Positions 46,657 through 56,400 are shown, counted from the first letter of the stretch. The stretch: DNA of 64,000 bases from Legionella maioricensis (GCF_023618015.1 NZ_JAJKBJ010000002.1:62001-126000); one strand, 5' to 3'. Translations and numbers: made by a program. The notes: generated by a model from the sequence alone, not told the origin.

Positions 46657-49608
46657 ATGAAAAAACACCCATTGACGTGGTTTAGAACCTATATTTTCCT
46701 TTTGCTGGCGTTCACGACCTCAAGCATAAACGCCGCCACGCCCTTATGGACCTTTGAGCCCATAACGGATACCGAGCTTCTAATTCCTGCCAACGGCAGT
46801 GCCTCGGTACGCTATCAAGTGACTAATCACACCAGCAAAACGCAGCATTTATTGATGCAACCCATTCAAGGGATTATTGCTTCAGGCTGCACGCCAGTAG
46901 GCCCACATGAAAGCTGTACCCTCAACGTGCAGTTGCAGGGTGCCAATTTGCCTCCTGTGATTTCCGGAGGACCTGTTTTATGCTCCCAGGGAAGTGCCCA
47001 GCAATGTTACCGCCCCAGAGCTGACGACGAATTGCACATTACCCTAACCCGGCCGCCCTCTTCCTATACTCTCGCCGGCATGATCTCCAATCTGACCGCT
47101 AATGGTCTGGTCTTACAAAACAATGGGGGCGATAATTTGTCTGTTGCTACGGGGGCGACTCACTTTCAATTTGCAAATGAGCTTCCCCCGGGCAGCAGTT
47201 ATAACGTCACCGTAGCCCAACAACCGACTGGACAACAGTGCACCATGAGCAATGGCTCAGGCACGATGAGCAGTAACGTGAATAATGTATCGGTTAGCTG
47301 TGTTACCACGATTTCCCTTAGCGGCACGCCTCTGTTACTCCCCCCGAATACCACCGGCTCTCTTACGGTGATGAACAACGGTACGACAACGGTGACGGAT
47401 GTCATGGCGTCCATACCACCAGGCTTGGCTGTCAACGTCACTCAGAATGCCAGTGATTGCCTCGTTCTCCCCGCCGGACACCATTGCTATTTGCATTTTA
47501 CCTCTAACGATCAATCCTATCCGGTCACCGCCATCAGTATTGCCGGTAACGAGACGAATACCGTGGCCGCCACCCTGGCGCTGGGCTACCCCTATGAGAC
47601 TAATGGCACGGTGAACGCTATCGTCTTCGATGCAAGCAACCATCTGGTCTATTTGGGAGGGGCCTTTACCTGGGTAGGACCTACCACTGGCAGCGGGGTG
47701 CCCATTGATACGGGCACAGGATTGCCGGTCACTCCTTTTCCACAGGTGAATGGCGATATCTTAATAGCGGTGACCGATGGTCTTGGCGGCTGGTATATTG
47801 GAGGACGTTTTACGTCGGTAGCCGGAGTAGCGCGTAATCGGCTGGCTCATATCCTGAACGATGGCACTCTCGACCTCAACTGGAACCCCAATGCCAATAA
47901 TCAGGTGAACACCCTGGCTTTGAGCGGTTCAACCCTCTATGCCGGTGGATATTTTACCACGGTAGGCGGCCAGACGCGCAATAATATTGCGGCTCTTAAT
48001 ACCAGCACCGGTTTAGCCACCAATTGGAACCCCAATGCAGGTAGCAATGTGTTTGCTCTGGCCTTGAACGGTTCGACGGTCTATGCTGGAGGGATTTTTA
48101 CCACCATTGGCGGCCAGACGCGCAACCGCATTGCCGCCCTTGATGCCAGCAGCGGTTTAGCGACCAGTTGGAATCCCAATGCCAATCAAACCGTAAATAC
48201 TCTGGCCTTTAGTGGTTCGACGCTCTATGTCGGGGGATTATTTTCCAGTATTGGCGGGCAAGCACGCAACCGCATTGCGGCCCTTGACCCCAGCACGGGT
48301 TTAGCCACCAGCTGGAATCCTGATGGTGCGGGCACGGTGCTCAGTATGGCCTTGAGCAGCTCAACGGTCTATGTCGGAGGACTCTTTAGTAGTATTGGCG
48401 GCCAAACACGTAACAATATTGCCGCCATTGATATCAACACCGGTCTGCCTACCAGCTGGAACCCCAATGCCAATGGCACGGTGTATGGACTGGCATTTGA
48501 CGGTTCCACGGTCTATGCTGGTGGGTCGTTTTTCACTATTGGCGGGCAGAGACGAAATCGCATTGCCGCCCTGGATGTCAGTACCGGTCTTGCAACCAGT
48601 TGGAATCCCGGCGCCAGCTCCACCGTGATGACACTGGCTCCTATCAGTTCAACCGTCTATGCAGGAGGATCTTTCACCAGCATTGGTGGCCAGACCCGCA
48701 ATTACATTGCCGCTCTGGATGCCAGTACTGGTAAGGTTACGGACTGGGATCCCAATGCCAATAACACGGTGCAAGCACTGGCCTTGAGTGATTCGACCGT
48801 GTATGCCGGAGGGGATTTTACCACCATTGGCAGCCAGACTCGCAATCACATTGCCGCCCTGGATATCAGCACGGCTCTTGCGACAGGCTGGAACCCCAAT
48901 GCCAATAGCACTGTTGCAGCCCTGGCTCTGAGTGATTCGCTTGTCTATGTCGGGGGAGCATTTACCAGTATTGGCGGACAGACCCGCAACCGCATTGCCG
49001 CCCTGGATATCAGCACAGCTCTTGCAAACAGCTGGAACCCCAATGCCAATAACACGGTGCAAACACTGGCCCTGAACAGCTCCACGGTCTATGCTGGGGG
49101 AGCTTTTACCAGCATTGGTGGCCAGACGCGTAATCGCATTGCCGCCCTGGATATCAGCACAGCTCTTGCGACCAGCTGGAATCCCAATGCCAATAACACG
49201 GTGCAAACACTGGCCCTGAACAGCTCCACGGTCTATGCTGGGGGAACTTTTACCAGTATTGGTGGCCAGACGCGTAATCGCATTGCCGCCCTGGATATCA
49301 GCACGGCTCTTGCGACCAGCTGGAATCCCAATGCCAATAGCACTGTTGCAGCCCTGGCTCTGAGTGATTCGGTTGTCTATGTCGGGGGAGCATTTACCAG
49401 TATTGGCGGGCAGACACGCAACCGCATTGCCGCCCTGGATATCAGCACAGCTCTTGCAAACAGCTGGAACCCCAATGCAGATAACACCGCGCTCACACTG
49501 GCTCTGAGCAGCTCCACTGTCTATGCCGGCGGCTCCTTTACTACTTTGAATGGTATACCATTTAATAAGGTTGCGGTCATCCCCATGGATTTACCACCAG
49601 TCCCTTAA
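46657..49608 (+). CDS. Secreted repeat protein (beta-propeller/delta-60-like), 983 residues
   Basis: A signal peptide (Y-I-F-L-L-L-A-F-T-T-S-S-I-N-A) is followed by Cys-containing immunoglobulin-like segments to about residue 315, including the Legionella-type I-S-N-L-T-A-N-G-L-V-L-Q-N-N motif. From about residue 380 come 13 repeats of 48 residues with the core V-Y-A-G-G-x-F-T-x-I-G-G-Q-T-R-N-R-I-A-A-L-D and W-N-P-N-A-N. Such repeats form beta-propeller-like blades in delta-60-type proteins. The DNA is visibly GC-richer than its neighbours, suggesting transfer or selection on repeats. AAGGA lies about ten bases before the ATG. It is likely on the cell surface or released; binding partner unknown. 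Confidence 0.8.
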   Translation: MKKHPLTWFRTYIFLLLAFTTSSINAATPLWTFEPITDTELLIPANGSASVRYQVTNHTSKTQHLLMQPIQGIIASGCTPVGPHESCTLNVQLQGANLPPVISGGPVLCSQGSAQQCYRPRADDELHITLTRPPSSYTLAGMISNLTANGLVLQNNGGDNLSVATGATHFQFANELPPGSSYNVTVAQQPTGQQCTMSNGSGTMSSNVNNVSVSCVTTISLSGTPLLLPPNTTGSLTVMNNGTTTVTDVMASIPPGLAVNVTQNASDCLVLPAGHHCYLHFTSNDQSYPVTAISIAGNETNTVAATLALGYPYETNGTVNAIVFDASNHLVYLGGAFTWVGPTTGSGVPIDTGTGLPVTPFPQVNGDILIAVTDGLGGWYIGGRFTSVAGVARNRLAHILNDGTLDLNWNPNANNQVNTLALSGSTLYAGGYFTTVGGQTRNNIAALNTSTGLATNWNPNAGSNVFALALNGSTVYAGGIFTTIGGQTRNRIAALDASSGLATSWNPNANQTVNTLAFSGSTLYVGGLFSSIGGQARNRIAALDPSTGLATSWNPDGAGTVLSMALSSSTVYVGGLFSSIGGQTRNNIAAIDINTGLPTSWNPNANGTVYGLAFDGSTVYAGGSFFTIGGQRRNRIAALDVSTGLATSWNPGASSTVMTLAPISSTVYAGGSFTSIGGQTRNYIAALDASTGKVTDWDPNANNTVQALALSDSTVYAGGDFTTIGSQTRNHIAALDISTALATGWNPNANSTVAALALSDSLVYVGGAFTSIGGQTRNRIAALDISTALANSWNPNANNTVQTLALNSSTVYAGGAFTSIGGQTRNRIAALDISTALATSWNPNANNTVQTLALNSSTVYAGGTFTSIGGQTRNRIAALDISTALATSWNPNANSTVAALALSDSVVYVGGAFTSIGGQTRNRIAALDISTALANSWNPNADNTALTLALSSSTVYAGGSFTTLNGIPFNKVAVIPMDLPPVP
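47794..49524 (+). repeat. Thirteen tandem 144-bp repeats
   Basis: The TAT codon of the Tyr in the Y-A-G-G or Y-V-G-G core recurs at exactly 144-bp steps from 47794 to 49522 without an indel. Blocks near 49052 and 49196 are almost identical, as are blocks near 48900 and 49332 (432 bp, three units), showing recent duplication or conversion. Confidence 0.95.
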
Positions 49609-49617
49609 TAAACGAAA

Positions 49618-49652
49618 TTCCCTGTGCGTCAAAAACCAACACGCACAGGGAA
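49618..49652 (+). terminator. Perfect 12-bp hairpin after the repeat protein
   Basis: TTCCCTGTGCGT (49618-49629) and ACGCACAGGGAA (49641-49652) form a perfect stem with an 11-base loop, ten bases after the stop. No T-run follows, so it could instead protect the 3' end. Confidence 0.5.
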
Positions 49653-49874
49653 GCTACCATTTAAGTTAACGTGAGTTATGTGTGAGCTAAGCCTCTTTTT
49701 TTATAGCTTACACTCAAGCTATTCCTCCAAGATCTGTTTAATTATTCTTGAGCTAGAATTATATATATGGAAGCTATTTTAATCGATTAAGTTTATTTAG
49801 AGATAATTTGCCTTAAATATGGACAAGGTCAATGCAAATTAGAGGATTCTTACCTTACAATAACGGAGGTTGTC

Positions 49875-50147
49875 GTGTTAATTCAACCGGTTCAACCTGT
49901 GATAGTAACTATCAAAATTGGTGAAAACAAATATGATTGCCAAATGATTAGTTTATCCGAAGCGGAGTTAGAGTTAAGCGGCGCTGATTATTTAGAGAAA
50001 GACAGCGAGGTCTTCTTTTTTGCTAAGTACTTCCGCGGTAATGCCATCATACGAGAAATTAATTTTGCTCAATTCTGCTTTACTTATAAGATGGAAATTG
50101 AAAAAATTCAATTTCAGCCGGGCTTGATTATCAATACCCGGCTGTAA
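49875..50147 (+). CDS. Small PilZ-like or beta-rich protein
   Basis: GGAGG six bases before GTG at 49875 gives a good start for 90 residues. The sequence is beta-rich, with a pattern like a short PilZ domain (I-V-T-I-K-I-G-E-N-K-Y-D-C then F-F-A-K-Y-F-R-G-N-A-I-I-R-E). The c-di-GMP-binding RxxxR and D/NxSxxG motifs are not clear, so the assignment is tentative. It converges on coxC, sharing a hairpin at its 3' end. Confidence 0.55.
   Translation: MLIQPVQPVIVTIKIGENKYDCQMISLSEAELELSGADYLEKDSEVFFFAKYFRGNAIIREINFAQFCFTYKMEIEKIQFQPGLIINTRL
50115..50144. terminator. Hairpin between convergent genes, inside the 3' end of the small gene
   Basis: CAGCCGGG (50115-50122) and CCCGGCTG (50137-50144) pair perfectly around a 14-base loop. 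For coxC transcription the hairpin is followed some bases later by a T-rich run. It overlaps the last codons of the plus-strand gene. Confidence 0.5.
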
Positions 50148-50156
50148 TAGCAAAAT

Positions 50157-51026
50157 TTATAACCAATAAACGAACAGAAATAAGAACAGCCAGACCACAT
50201 CTACAAAATGCCAATACCAAGCAACACCTTCAAATGCAAAATGCCGTTCCGGAGTGAAATGACCACGCTTACAACGAATTAAAATAACGATGAGCATGAT
50301 GGTTCCAATGGTAACGTGCAAGCCATGGAAGCCCGTGAGCATAAAAAAGGTGGTACCGTACATGCCCGCAGCAAGGGTTAAGCCCATCTCGGTGTAAGCT
50401 TCATGATATTCATAAGCCTGTAAAGTCAAGAACAACAAACCCAAGGCAATGGTCAAAGACATCCCCACTAACAATTGAGTTCGTTTATTTAATTTTAAAG
50501 CCCAGTGCGCCCAGGTAATGGTGACTCCAGAGGTTAATAAAATTAGCGTATTTATCGCAGCCAAGCCCCAAGCGCCCATGGCTTCATGAGCTCCTGAAAA
50601 AATTTGATTATCAGGATTATTTAATAAAGGCCACGTTGCTTTAAAATCTGGCCATAAAGTAATGTGAGTCATCGGATGAACCTCACCTCCCAAAAGAGGT
50701 ATCACCCAAAATCGGGCGAAAAATAAGGCACCAAAGAAAGCACCGAAAAAACAGACCTCAGAGAAAATAAACCAGCACATTCCCCAACGAAATGATTTAT
50801 CGACTTGCAGATCATAAAGACCTTTACTGTTTTCGTAGATAACCTGGCCAAACCAGCCAAACATCATGCCGATAAGAATACAAAGACCCAAAGTAAAGAC
50901 ATAAGGACCATACCAATCATTATGAAGCCACGAGGCGGCTCCCACTAATGTAGTGGTCAATCCAAATGATCCAACCAAAGGCCAATGACTAGGCTTGGGG
51001 ACATAATAAGTACCTTGCGCTCCCAT
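50157..51026 (-). CDS. coxC: Cytochrome c oxidase subunit III
   Basis: This is an inner-membrane subunit with seven hydrophobic segments and the family patterns F-F-G-A-F-F, S-G-V-T-I-T-W-A-H-W, T-G-F-H-G-L-H-V and F-E-G-V-A-W-Y-W-H-F-V-D-V-V-W. The length (289) is usual. It is last in the coxB-coxA-ctaG-coxC series. Confidence 0.97.
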   Translation of the reverse strand: MGAQGTYYVPKPSHWPLVGSFGLTTTLVGAASWLHNDWYGPYVFTLGLCILIGMMFGWFGQVIYENSKGLYDLQVDKSFRWGMCWFIFSEVCFFGAFFGALFFARFWVIPLLGGEVHPMTHITLWPDFKATWPLLNNPDNQIFSGAHEAMGAWGLAAINTLILLTSGVTITWAHWALKLNKRTQLLVGMSLTIALGLLFLTLQAYEYHEAYTEMGLTLAAGMYGTTFFMLTGFHGLHVTIGTIMLIVILIRCKRGHFTPERHFAFEGVAWYWHFVDVVWLFLFLFVYWL

Positions 51027-51069
51027 TGTGTTTTAATCTCCTGTGTCAATAATACAACTCGTGCTGATG

Positions 51070-51615
51070 TTAATTGATTGCTCTGCCAGTCACATCAAAT
51101 AAAGTATAAGACAAAGTTACGGTCTTAACATTTGCAGGCAAGGCCGTATCCAAGTGAAATAACAACGGCATATTCATTGCTTCATGCCCTTTTAATGTTT
51201 GTTGAGTAAAACAAAAACACTCAGTTTTTTTTAAATATTTAGCAGCAATTCCTGGTGTCACACTGGGAATTGCTTGCACAGTCATTTGATGATCGGTTTT
51301 ATTCTCGGCATAAAAGGCCAATTTAACAATTTCACCAGGATGAACTTTGATTTTTTTAGTCTTTGGGTAAAAGGCCCAAGGAACTCCGCTATTGTTAGTA
51401 GCAACAAATTCAACCAAAACTTCCCGCTCTGCAGCAATTGTAACTTTGCTCGCATCATAAGCAATGGCTTCAGGATTAGTTTTACCATTAATGCCTAAAG
51501 TCTTGCACAAACTATTGTAGATGGGAACAAGCGCGAAACCAAACGCAAACATCCCCAACACAATCAGTGACAATATAAGCAGCAATTTCTGCTGTTTTTT
51601 TTCATTGCTCATCAA
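51070..51615 (-). CDS. ctaG: Cytochrome c oxidase assembly protein CtaG (Cox11)
   Basis: Cox11 delivers copper to the CuB site of subunit I. One N-terminal membrane helix is followed by a periplasmic beta domain with the copper motif C-F-C-F and P-L-Y-N-like L-V-P-I-Y-N-S-L-C near the helix end. The length (181) is normal. It lies between coxA and coxC. Confidence 0.95.
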   Translation of the reverse strand: MMSNEKKQQKLLLILSLIVLGMFAFGFALVPIYNSLCKTLGINGKTNPEAIAYDASKVTIAAEREVLVEFVATNNSGVPWAFYPKTKKIKVHPGEIVKLAFYAENKTDHQMTVQAIPSVTPGIAAKYLKKTECFCFTQQTLKGHEAMNMPLLFHLDTALPANVKTVTLSYTLFDVTGRAIN

Positions 51616-51624
51616 CTTCCGCCT

Positions 51625-53244
51625 TTACTCAATAACAGGTGGCGTTGTAAAGGTGTGATAAGGTGGAGGAGACGGTAAGGTCCATTCCAGACCATGGGAA
51701 CCCTCCCAAACTCTATCTGTTACCACATCTTTATTAGTTCCTCTTTTTCTCACCGTTGCTATTACATTATATAAAAACAGGAGTTGCGAAAAACCAAAGA
51801 TAAAGGCTCCAACGGATATCATTACGTTAAAATTGGTGAACTGTAAGGCATAATCAGGAATCCTTCTCGGCATGCCAGCAAGACCTAAGAAATGCATGGG
51901 GAAGAAGGTAATATTTACGGAAATAACCGATAGCCAAAAATGCCATTTGCCTATGGCTTCGTTGTACATATGTCCTGTCCATTTGGGCAACCAATAATAA
52001 GTAGCAGCCATTAGAGAAAATATAACTCCGGGAACAAGGACGTAATGGAAATGGCCAACCACAAAGTAGCTGTCCTGGTATTGATAGTCAGCAGGAACCA
52101 AAGCCAACATCAAACCGGTAAAGCCGCCAATGGTAAATAAAAACACGAATGCCACAGCAAATAACATGGGAGTTTCAAAGGTCATTGCTCCTTTAAACAT
52201 GGTACTGACCCAGTTAAATACTTTAATTCCAGTAGGCACGGCAATTAACATCGTGGTATACATGAAAAATAACTCAGCTCCCAACGGCACTCCCGTGGTA
52301 AACATATGATGTACCCATACGATAAACGACAAGATAGCAATACTAACTGTCGCATACACCATAAAGTGGTAACCAAATAAGGGCTTGCGGCTAAAAGTTG
52401 GAATAATTTCAGAGATAACGCCAAATGCAGGCAGAACCAGAACGTACACCTCGGGATGTCCAAAGAACCAAAAGACGTGTTGGAATAATATAGGATCACC
52501 ACCACCAGCTGCACTAAAGAAACTGGTACCAAAATGCCTGTCTGCTAACATCATGGTTACCGCACCTGCTAATACCGGCATAATCGCAATAAGCAAAAAT
52601 GCGGTAATAAGCCAAGTCCATACGAACATAGGCATTTTCATTAAAGTCATCCCAGGGGCTCTTAAATTGAGTATGGTCGCAATAATGTTAATGGAACCCA
52701 TGATGGATGAAAGTCCCATCATGTGGATAGAAAAAATCATAAAGTCAGTGCTGGGAGGCGCATAGGTTGTTGACAAAGGCGCGTACATAGTCCAACCGAA
52801 GTTAGGGCCTCCACCGGCATGAAACATCGTCGAAAACAACAGACAAAAAGCAAAGGGTAAAATCCAGAAGCTCCAGTTGTTTAAGCGGGGTAAAGCCATA
52901 TCAGGCGCACCTATCATCATCGGTATTTGCCAATTTGCCATCCCGGTAAAGGCTGGCATAACTACCCCAAAGAGCATCACTAAGCCATGCATAGTAGTCA
53001 TTTGATTAAAAAAGTTAGGATCAACAAATCGATGACCTGGTTGAAATAACTCAACTCGGATGACCAAAGCCATAGCCCCGGCTACGAAAAAACTAATCAT
53101 TGCTAACCATAAGTAAAGACTTCCTATGTCTTTATGGTTCGTTGTAAATAACCAACGTTTTACAAATCCCCAAAAGCCTTTGCCTTGCTCCGGACCATGA
53201 TGCTCATCATGGGACTCATCTGTATGTGATAATGCGTGACTCAT
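51625..53244 (-). CDS. coxA: Cytochrome c oxidase subunit I
   Basis: This is the catalytic heme-copper subunit, 539 residues with 12 membrane segments. Heme a and CuB ligand regions are seen: T-M-H-G-L-V-M-L-F-G, W-F-F-G-H-P-E-V-Y-V-L, V-W-V-H-H-M-F and G-H-F-H-Y-V-L. The proton-channel glutamate in G-H-P-E-V is consistent with a type A oxidase. Its ATG overlaps the coxB stop by four bases. Confidence 0.98.
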   Translation of the reverse strand: MSHALSHTDESHDEHHGPEQGKGFWGFVKRWLFTTNHKDIGSLYLWLAMISFFVAGAMALVIRVELFQPGHRFVDPNFFNQMTTMHGLVMLFGVVMPAFTGMANWQIPMMIGAPDMALPRLNNWSFWILPFAFCLLFSTMFHAGGGPNFGWTMYAPLSTTYAPPSTDFMIFSIHMMGLSSIMGSINIIATILNLRAPGMTLMKMPMFVWTWLITAFLLIAIMPVLAGAVTMMLADRHFGTSFFSAAGGGDPILFQHVFWFFGHPEVYVLVLPAFGVISEIIPTFSRKPLFGYHFMVYATVSIAILSFIVWVHHMFTTGVPLGAELFFMYTTMLIAVPTGIKVFNWVSTMFKGAMTFETPMLFAVAFVFLFTIGGFTGLMLALVPADYQYQDSYFVVGHFHYVLVPGVIFSLMAATYYWLPKWTGHMYNEAIGKWHFWLSVISVNITFFPMHFLGLAGMPRRIPDYALQFTNFNVMISVGAFIFGFSQLLFLYNVIATVRKRGTNKDVVTDRVWEGSHGLEWTLPSPPPYHTFTTPPVIE

Positions 53245-54446
53245 TGCAAACCTCCAGCTTGAACTTTATTAACCATGGTAGGTTGTTGGTTAGTACTTTG
53301 TCTTAATGCAGCAACCTGTTCAGGTTGAATCTCATCTTCTGTGTTATTTCCCCAGGCATTACGTTCATAAGTCGTAATTGCAGCAATTTCCTCATCGGTT
53401 AATTGATCTTTATAAGGTTGCATTGCCGATCCGGGAATACCATTAAGGATCAAATCAATATGACGGGAAATAGGCTTACCCACGGCGATGGAACTGCCTC
53501 TAAGCGCAGGATACAGAGGAGGAAGTCCCATCCCATCGGCCTTATGGCAAGCAACACAAATTTGCTCGTATTTTTGTTTACCTAAACTCATTAAGTCGGA
53601 ATACGTCATTGTTTTTGGTGAGGCAGGCTGATTTCCCGCGGCTCCCGTGTGCTCATCCACTTTAGTTTGATGGGCAACCCATTGGTCAAATTCATCTTGG
53701 CTTACAGCCTCCACCACTATAGGCATAAACCCATGATTAATACCGCAAAGCTCAGCACATTGACCTCGGTAGATACCTGGTTTATCAATTTTCGCCCAAG
53801 CTTCATACATGAACCCTGGAATTGCATCACGTTTAATCCCTAATTCAGGCACCCACCAGGAATGAATCACATCATTAGAGGTTACCAATAGACGTATTTT
53901 TTTATTAACAGGTAAAACCAAAGGTTTATCTACTTCCAATAAATACCACGGTCCTTTTTCCTGTTTATTCTGGATTTGCTCATAAGGGGTCGATAAATTA
54001 CTAAAAAAACTGATCCCTTGATCCAGATATTGGTATTGCCATTTCCATTGGTGGCCCACCACCTTAACCGTGACCTCAGATTGGTTGCTGTCATCCATAC
54101 GAATCAATACCCTGGTCGCTGGTACCGCCAATCCTACAAGAATTAAAAATGGAATGACTGACCAAACGATTTCCAAGCGAGGATTATCGTGAAATGTTGC
54201 CGGCGCATACCCTTTGGATTTTCGATGATGCACTAAGGAATAAATCATCACTCCAAATACAACAACCCCAATGATGGCACATATAACCATGGCAATCATG
54301 TGCAGATAATAAATATCCTTACTTATGGGAGTTACCCCTTTATACATATTTAACTGCCAGTAATCCGCAGCGGCCAGCACTGATTGTGTGGAAAATAAAG
54401 CGCAAAGGATTACCACCAATCTACAGATCTTTAACCTGTTTAACAT
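53241..54446 (-). CDS. coxB: Cytochrome c oxidase subunit II fused to cytochrome c (caa3 type)
   Basis: A signal peptide and two membrane helices are followed by the CuA domain (C-A-E-L-C-G-I-N-H-G-F-M). An added C-terminal cytochrome c domain carries C-V-A-C-H-K-A-D-G-M-G. This fusion is typical of caa3-type oxidases, which accept electrons directly through the bound heme c. The frame opens at a TTG (54452), but GAGGG precedes the ATG at 54446. It heads the oxidase operon. Confidence 0.96.
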   Translation of the reverse strand: MLNRLKICRLVVILCALFSTQSVLAAADYWQLNMYKGVTPISKDIYYLHMIAMVICAIIGVVVFGVMIYSLVHHRKSKGYAPATFHDNPRLEIVWSVIPFLILVGLAVPATRVLIRMDDSNQSEVTVKVVGHQWKWQYQYLDQGISFFSNLSTPYEQIQNKQEKGPWYLLEVDKPLVLPVNKKIRLLVTSNDVIHSWWVPELGIKRDAIPGFMYEAWAKIDKPGIYRGQCAELCGINHGFMPIVVEAVSQDEFDQWVAHQTKVDEHTGAAGNQPASPKTMTYSDLMSLGKQKYEQICVACHKADGMGLPPLYPALRGSSIAVGKPISRHIDLILNGIPGSAMQPYKDQLTDEEIAAITTYERNAWGNNTEDEIQPEQVAALRQSTNQQPTMVNKVQAGGLQ

Positions 54447-54525
54447 CCCCAATCCCTCTTCTCTTCAAGTAGTCAGATTAATCTGACTCATATTTAATCG
54501 ATTTAATGAAACAATTTACCGTCTT

Positions 54526-56106
54526 TTACCATAAGGAATAATTTCCTTCGGTTTTAGACTGATTTACTATGTACTTAATGGCGTCAATGATTTCATTGGT
54601 AGTGCATTTATCACACCCTCCATTTTTTGGATGGTCTTTTCCTTTAATCGTATTTTCGATCAAGACATCCATATTTTTGGCAATCAAAGGCTTCCACACC
54701 TGTTTATCACCAATTTGGGGAGCACCAGATTTTCCTTCATTATGACAAACAGCACAATTTTCATTGTAAATATTAGCGCCACTGGAAGGATATTTTGCTG
54801 GGCCCCCTGCTGACAGGTCTCTCCATTGAGCACGAGTCAGAGACTCGTTGAGAATGTAATCTACAGCAGAAATAATATCGTTATCCGAACAGGTGACGCA
54901 GGCTCCTTTAATAGGCATGGAGTTGAATCCATGAATCACATGTCGATAGAGTCCAGTTAAGCCACTGCTTTTAAGGCGCATATACCAGTTTGACGGATCA
55001 CCAATAATTGGCGCACTCATTTCGCCATTTTGATGGCAAATCACACACACTTTAGTATAAATTTGCTTGCCACGAGACAAAGAAGGAGCCTTATTTGAAG
55101 GCTCAATGCCGCTCACCAAGGGGTCTGGCGTTGTTACTGTCTTAATATAAGTTGCAATGGCAAGCAGATCTGCATCATTTAAATGGCTTAAACTGTCACG
55201 ATTCACTTCTGCCATCGGCCCGGCTACGGGTCCAGCATTATTAAGTAACTCACCTTTTCTGAATACATCAGCTATTTGCTCATGAGTTGCGGGCTCCAAG
55301 CCAAATTTGGTGATATTAGGTGCCCAGTACCCGTCGACAAAACCGCCTGTTAAATAATATTGGGTTTTTGGCCCCCCGAACACGTTTAACGGCGTGTGGC
55401 ACATGCTGCAATGTCCTAAGCCATCGACTATATATTTTCCGCGATTCCACTCAGGGGATTGCTCAGGATCATATTTTATTTCCGTATTTTCAGGGAAGAA
55501 AAATAAGAAATTCCATCCCCAAAGACTAAATCGAGCCCCAGGAACGCCAAAAGGGAAAGGTAAGGATTTATTCTCTAATTTTACAGGAGGAATACTCATA
55601 AAATACGCATATAAGGCACGCGCATCATCATCGGTAATTTTAGAAAAATAGATATATGGGAATACGGGGAAATAGTTTCTTCCTTTTGGATCCCGTCCTT
55701 CTTTCAGTGCTCTGATAAAGTCTTGCTCCGTCCAATTACCTATTCCCGTCTCTTTATCCGGAGTAATGTTAGGACTATAAAAGGTGCCGAAAGGAGTTGC
55801 TATAGGTAATCCTCCAGCATAAGCAGGAGTACCACTTTTCAAGTCGGTATGACAGGCAATACAGTCACCCATCTTTGCCAAATACTCCCCACGCTGAATC
55901 AATTCGGGTTGGATGCCGGTTACAGCAGACGTAGGAGGATACGTTGGAGTTACTGCAGCCGAATGAGGACCTTTTGGAGAATTGGTATCGACGGCTGGTT
56001 CTATGGGCTTAGTGCTCACGTTTTCAGCATACAAAGATTGACTCATAACACTTAGCATTGCCAAAGCAACAGTGGCAATCAATTTTCTTCTTAACAAAGA
56101 GCCCAC
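54526..56106 (-). CDS. Exported tetraheme cytochrome c with two c5-like modules
   Basis: AGGAGG before a GTG at 56106 and a signal peptide (cleavage after S-L-Y-A) mark the start. Four heme sites are seen: C82-I-A-C-H, C233-S-M-C-H, C354-V-I-C-H and C451-A-V-C-H. Two further CxxC pairs without His (C403-V-T-C, C498-D-K-C) are followed by S-D-N-D-I and T-T-N-E-I. That arrangement is the disulfide of cytochrome c5, so the last two hemes lie in c5-like domains. The first half resembles the cytochrome subunits of alcohol or gluconate dehydrogenases. Just upstream of coxB, it likely passes electrons to the caa3 oxidase. Confidence 0.85.
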   Translation of the reverse strand: MGSLLRRKLIATVALAMLSVMSQSLYAENVSTKPIEPAVDTNSPKGPHSAAVTPTYPPTSAVTGIQPELIQRGEYLAKMGDCIACHTDLKSGTPAYAGGLPIATPFGTFYSPNITPDKETGIGNWTEQDFIRALKEGRDPKGRNYFPVFPYIYFSKITDDDARALYAYFMSIPPVKLENKSLPFPFGVPGARFSLWGWNFLFFFPENTEIKYDPEQSPEWNRGKYIVDGLGHCSMCHTPLNVFGGPKTQYYLTGGFVDGYWAPNITKFGLEPATHEQIADVFRKGELLNNAGPVAGPMAEVNRDSLSHLNDADLLAIATYIKTVTTPDPLVSGIEPSNKAPSLSRGKQIYTKVCVICHQNGEMSAPIIGDPSNWYMRLKSSGLTGLYRHVIHGFNSMPIKGACVTCSDNDIISAVDYILNESLTRAQWRDLSAGGPAKYPSSGANIYNENCAVCHNEGKSGAPQIGDKQVWKPLIAKNMDVLIENTIKGKDHPKNGGCDKCTTNEIIDAIKYIVNQSKTEGNYSLW

Positions 56107-56363
56107 GCTCCCTCCTATTTGTTCTTATTTTGTACGTTTCTCTTGAGGAGACAGAATAATTGTCGCATTTTATACTCCACAATAGATAAGTTGCAATGTT
56201 ATTCAGGTTTTTTAAATAACTACTTAAAAATATCTTCTTTTCAATGCTCGTCTTAAAAATCTCCCGTACCATCCCAGTCGTGCTATGTCGAAAGATCAAT
56301 AGTCCGCAGACCCAGAAGTTGCTGGCTAAAAAATTATTCCTAACAGATTAAAATCATCGCTGA

Positions 56364-56369
56364 TATAAT
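56364..56369 (+). promoter_or_regulatory. Candidate -10 element of the Rieske gene
   Basis: TATAAT lies 31 bp before the ATG at 56401. It falls close to the alternative ATG at 56368, which supports 56401 as the true start. Confidence 0.45.
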
Positions 56370-56400
56370 GCGCTTCTTCATCCAATTAAGGGAACTAACC

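Noticed and set aside
48649-49206. A 185-codon ORF on the minus strand inside the 144-bp repeats
   Set aside because: It is the antisense shadow of the repeat protein: the repeat has no stop in that frame, so the ORF merely repeats with it. No start signal is present.
47794-49524. A CRISPR-like array
   Set aside because: The period is 144 bp, the repeats are in coding frame throughout and there are no unique spacers.
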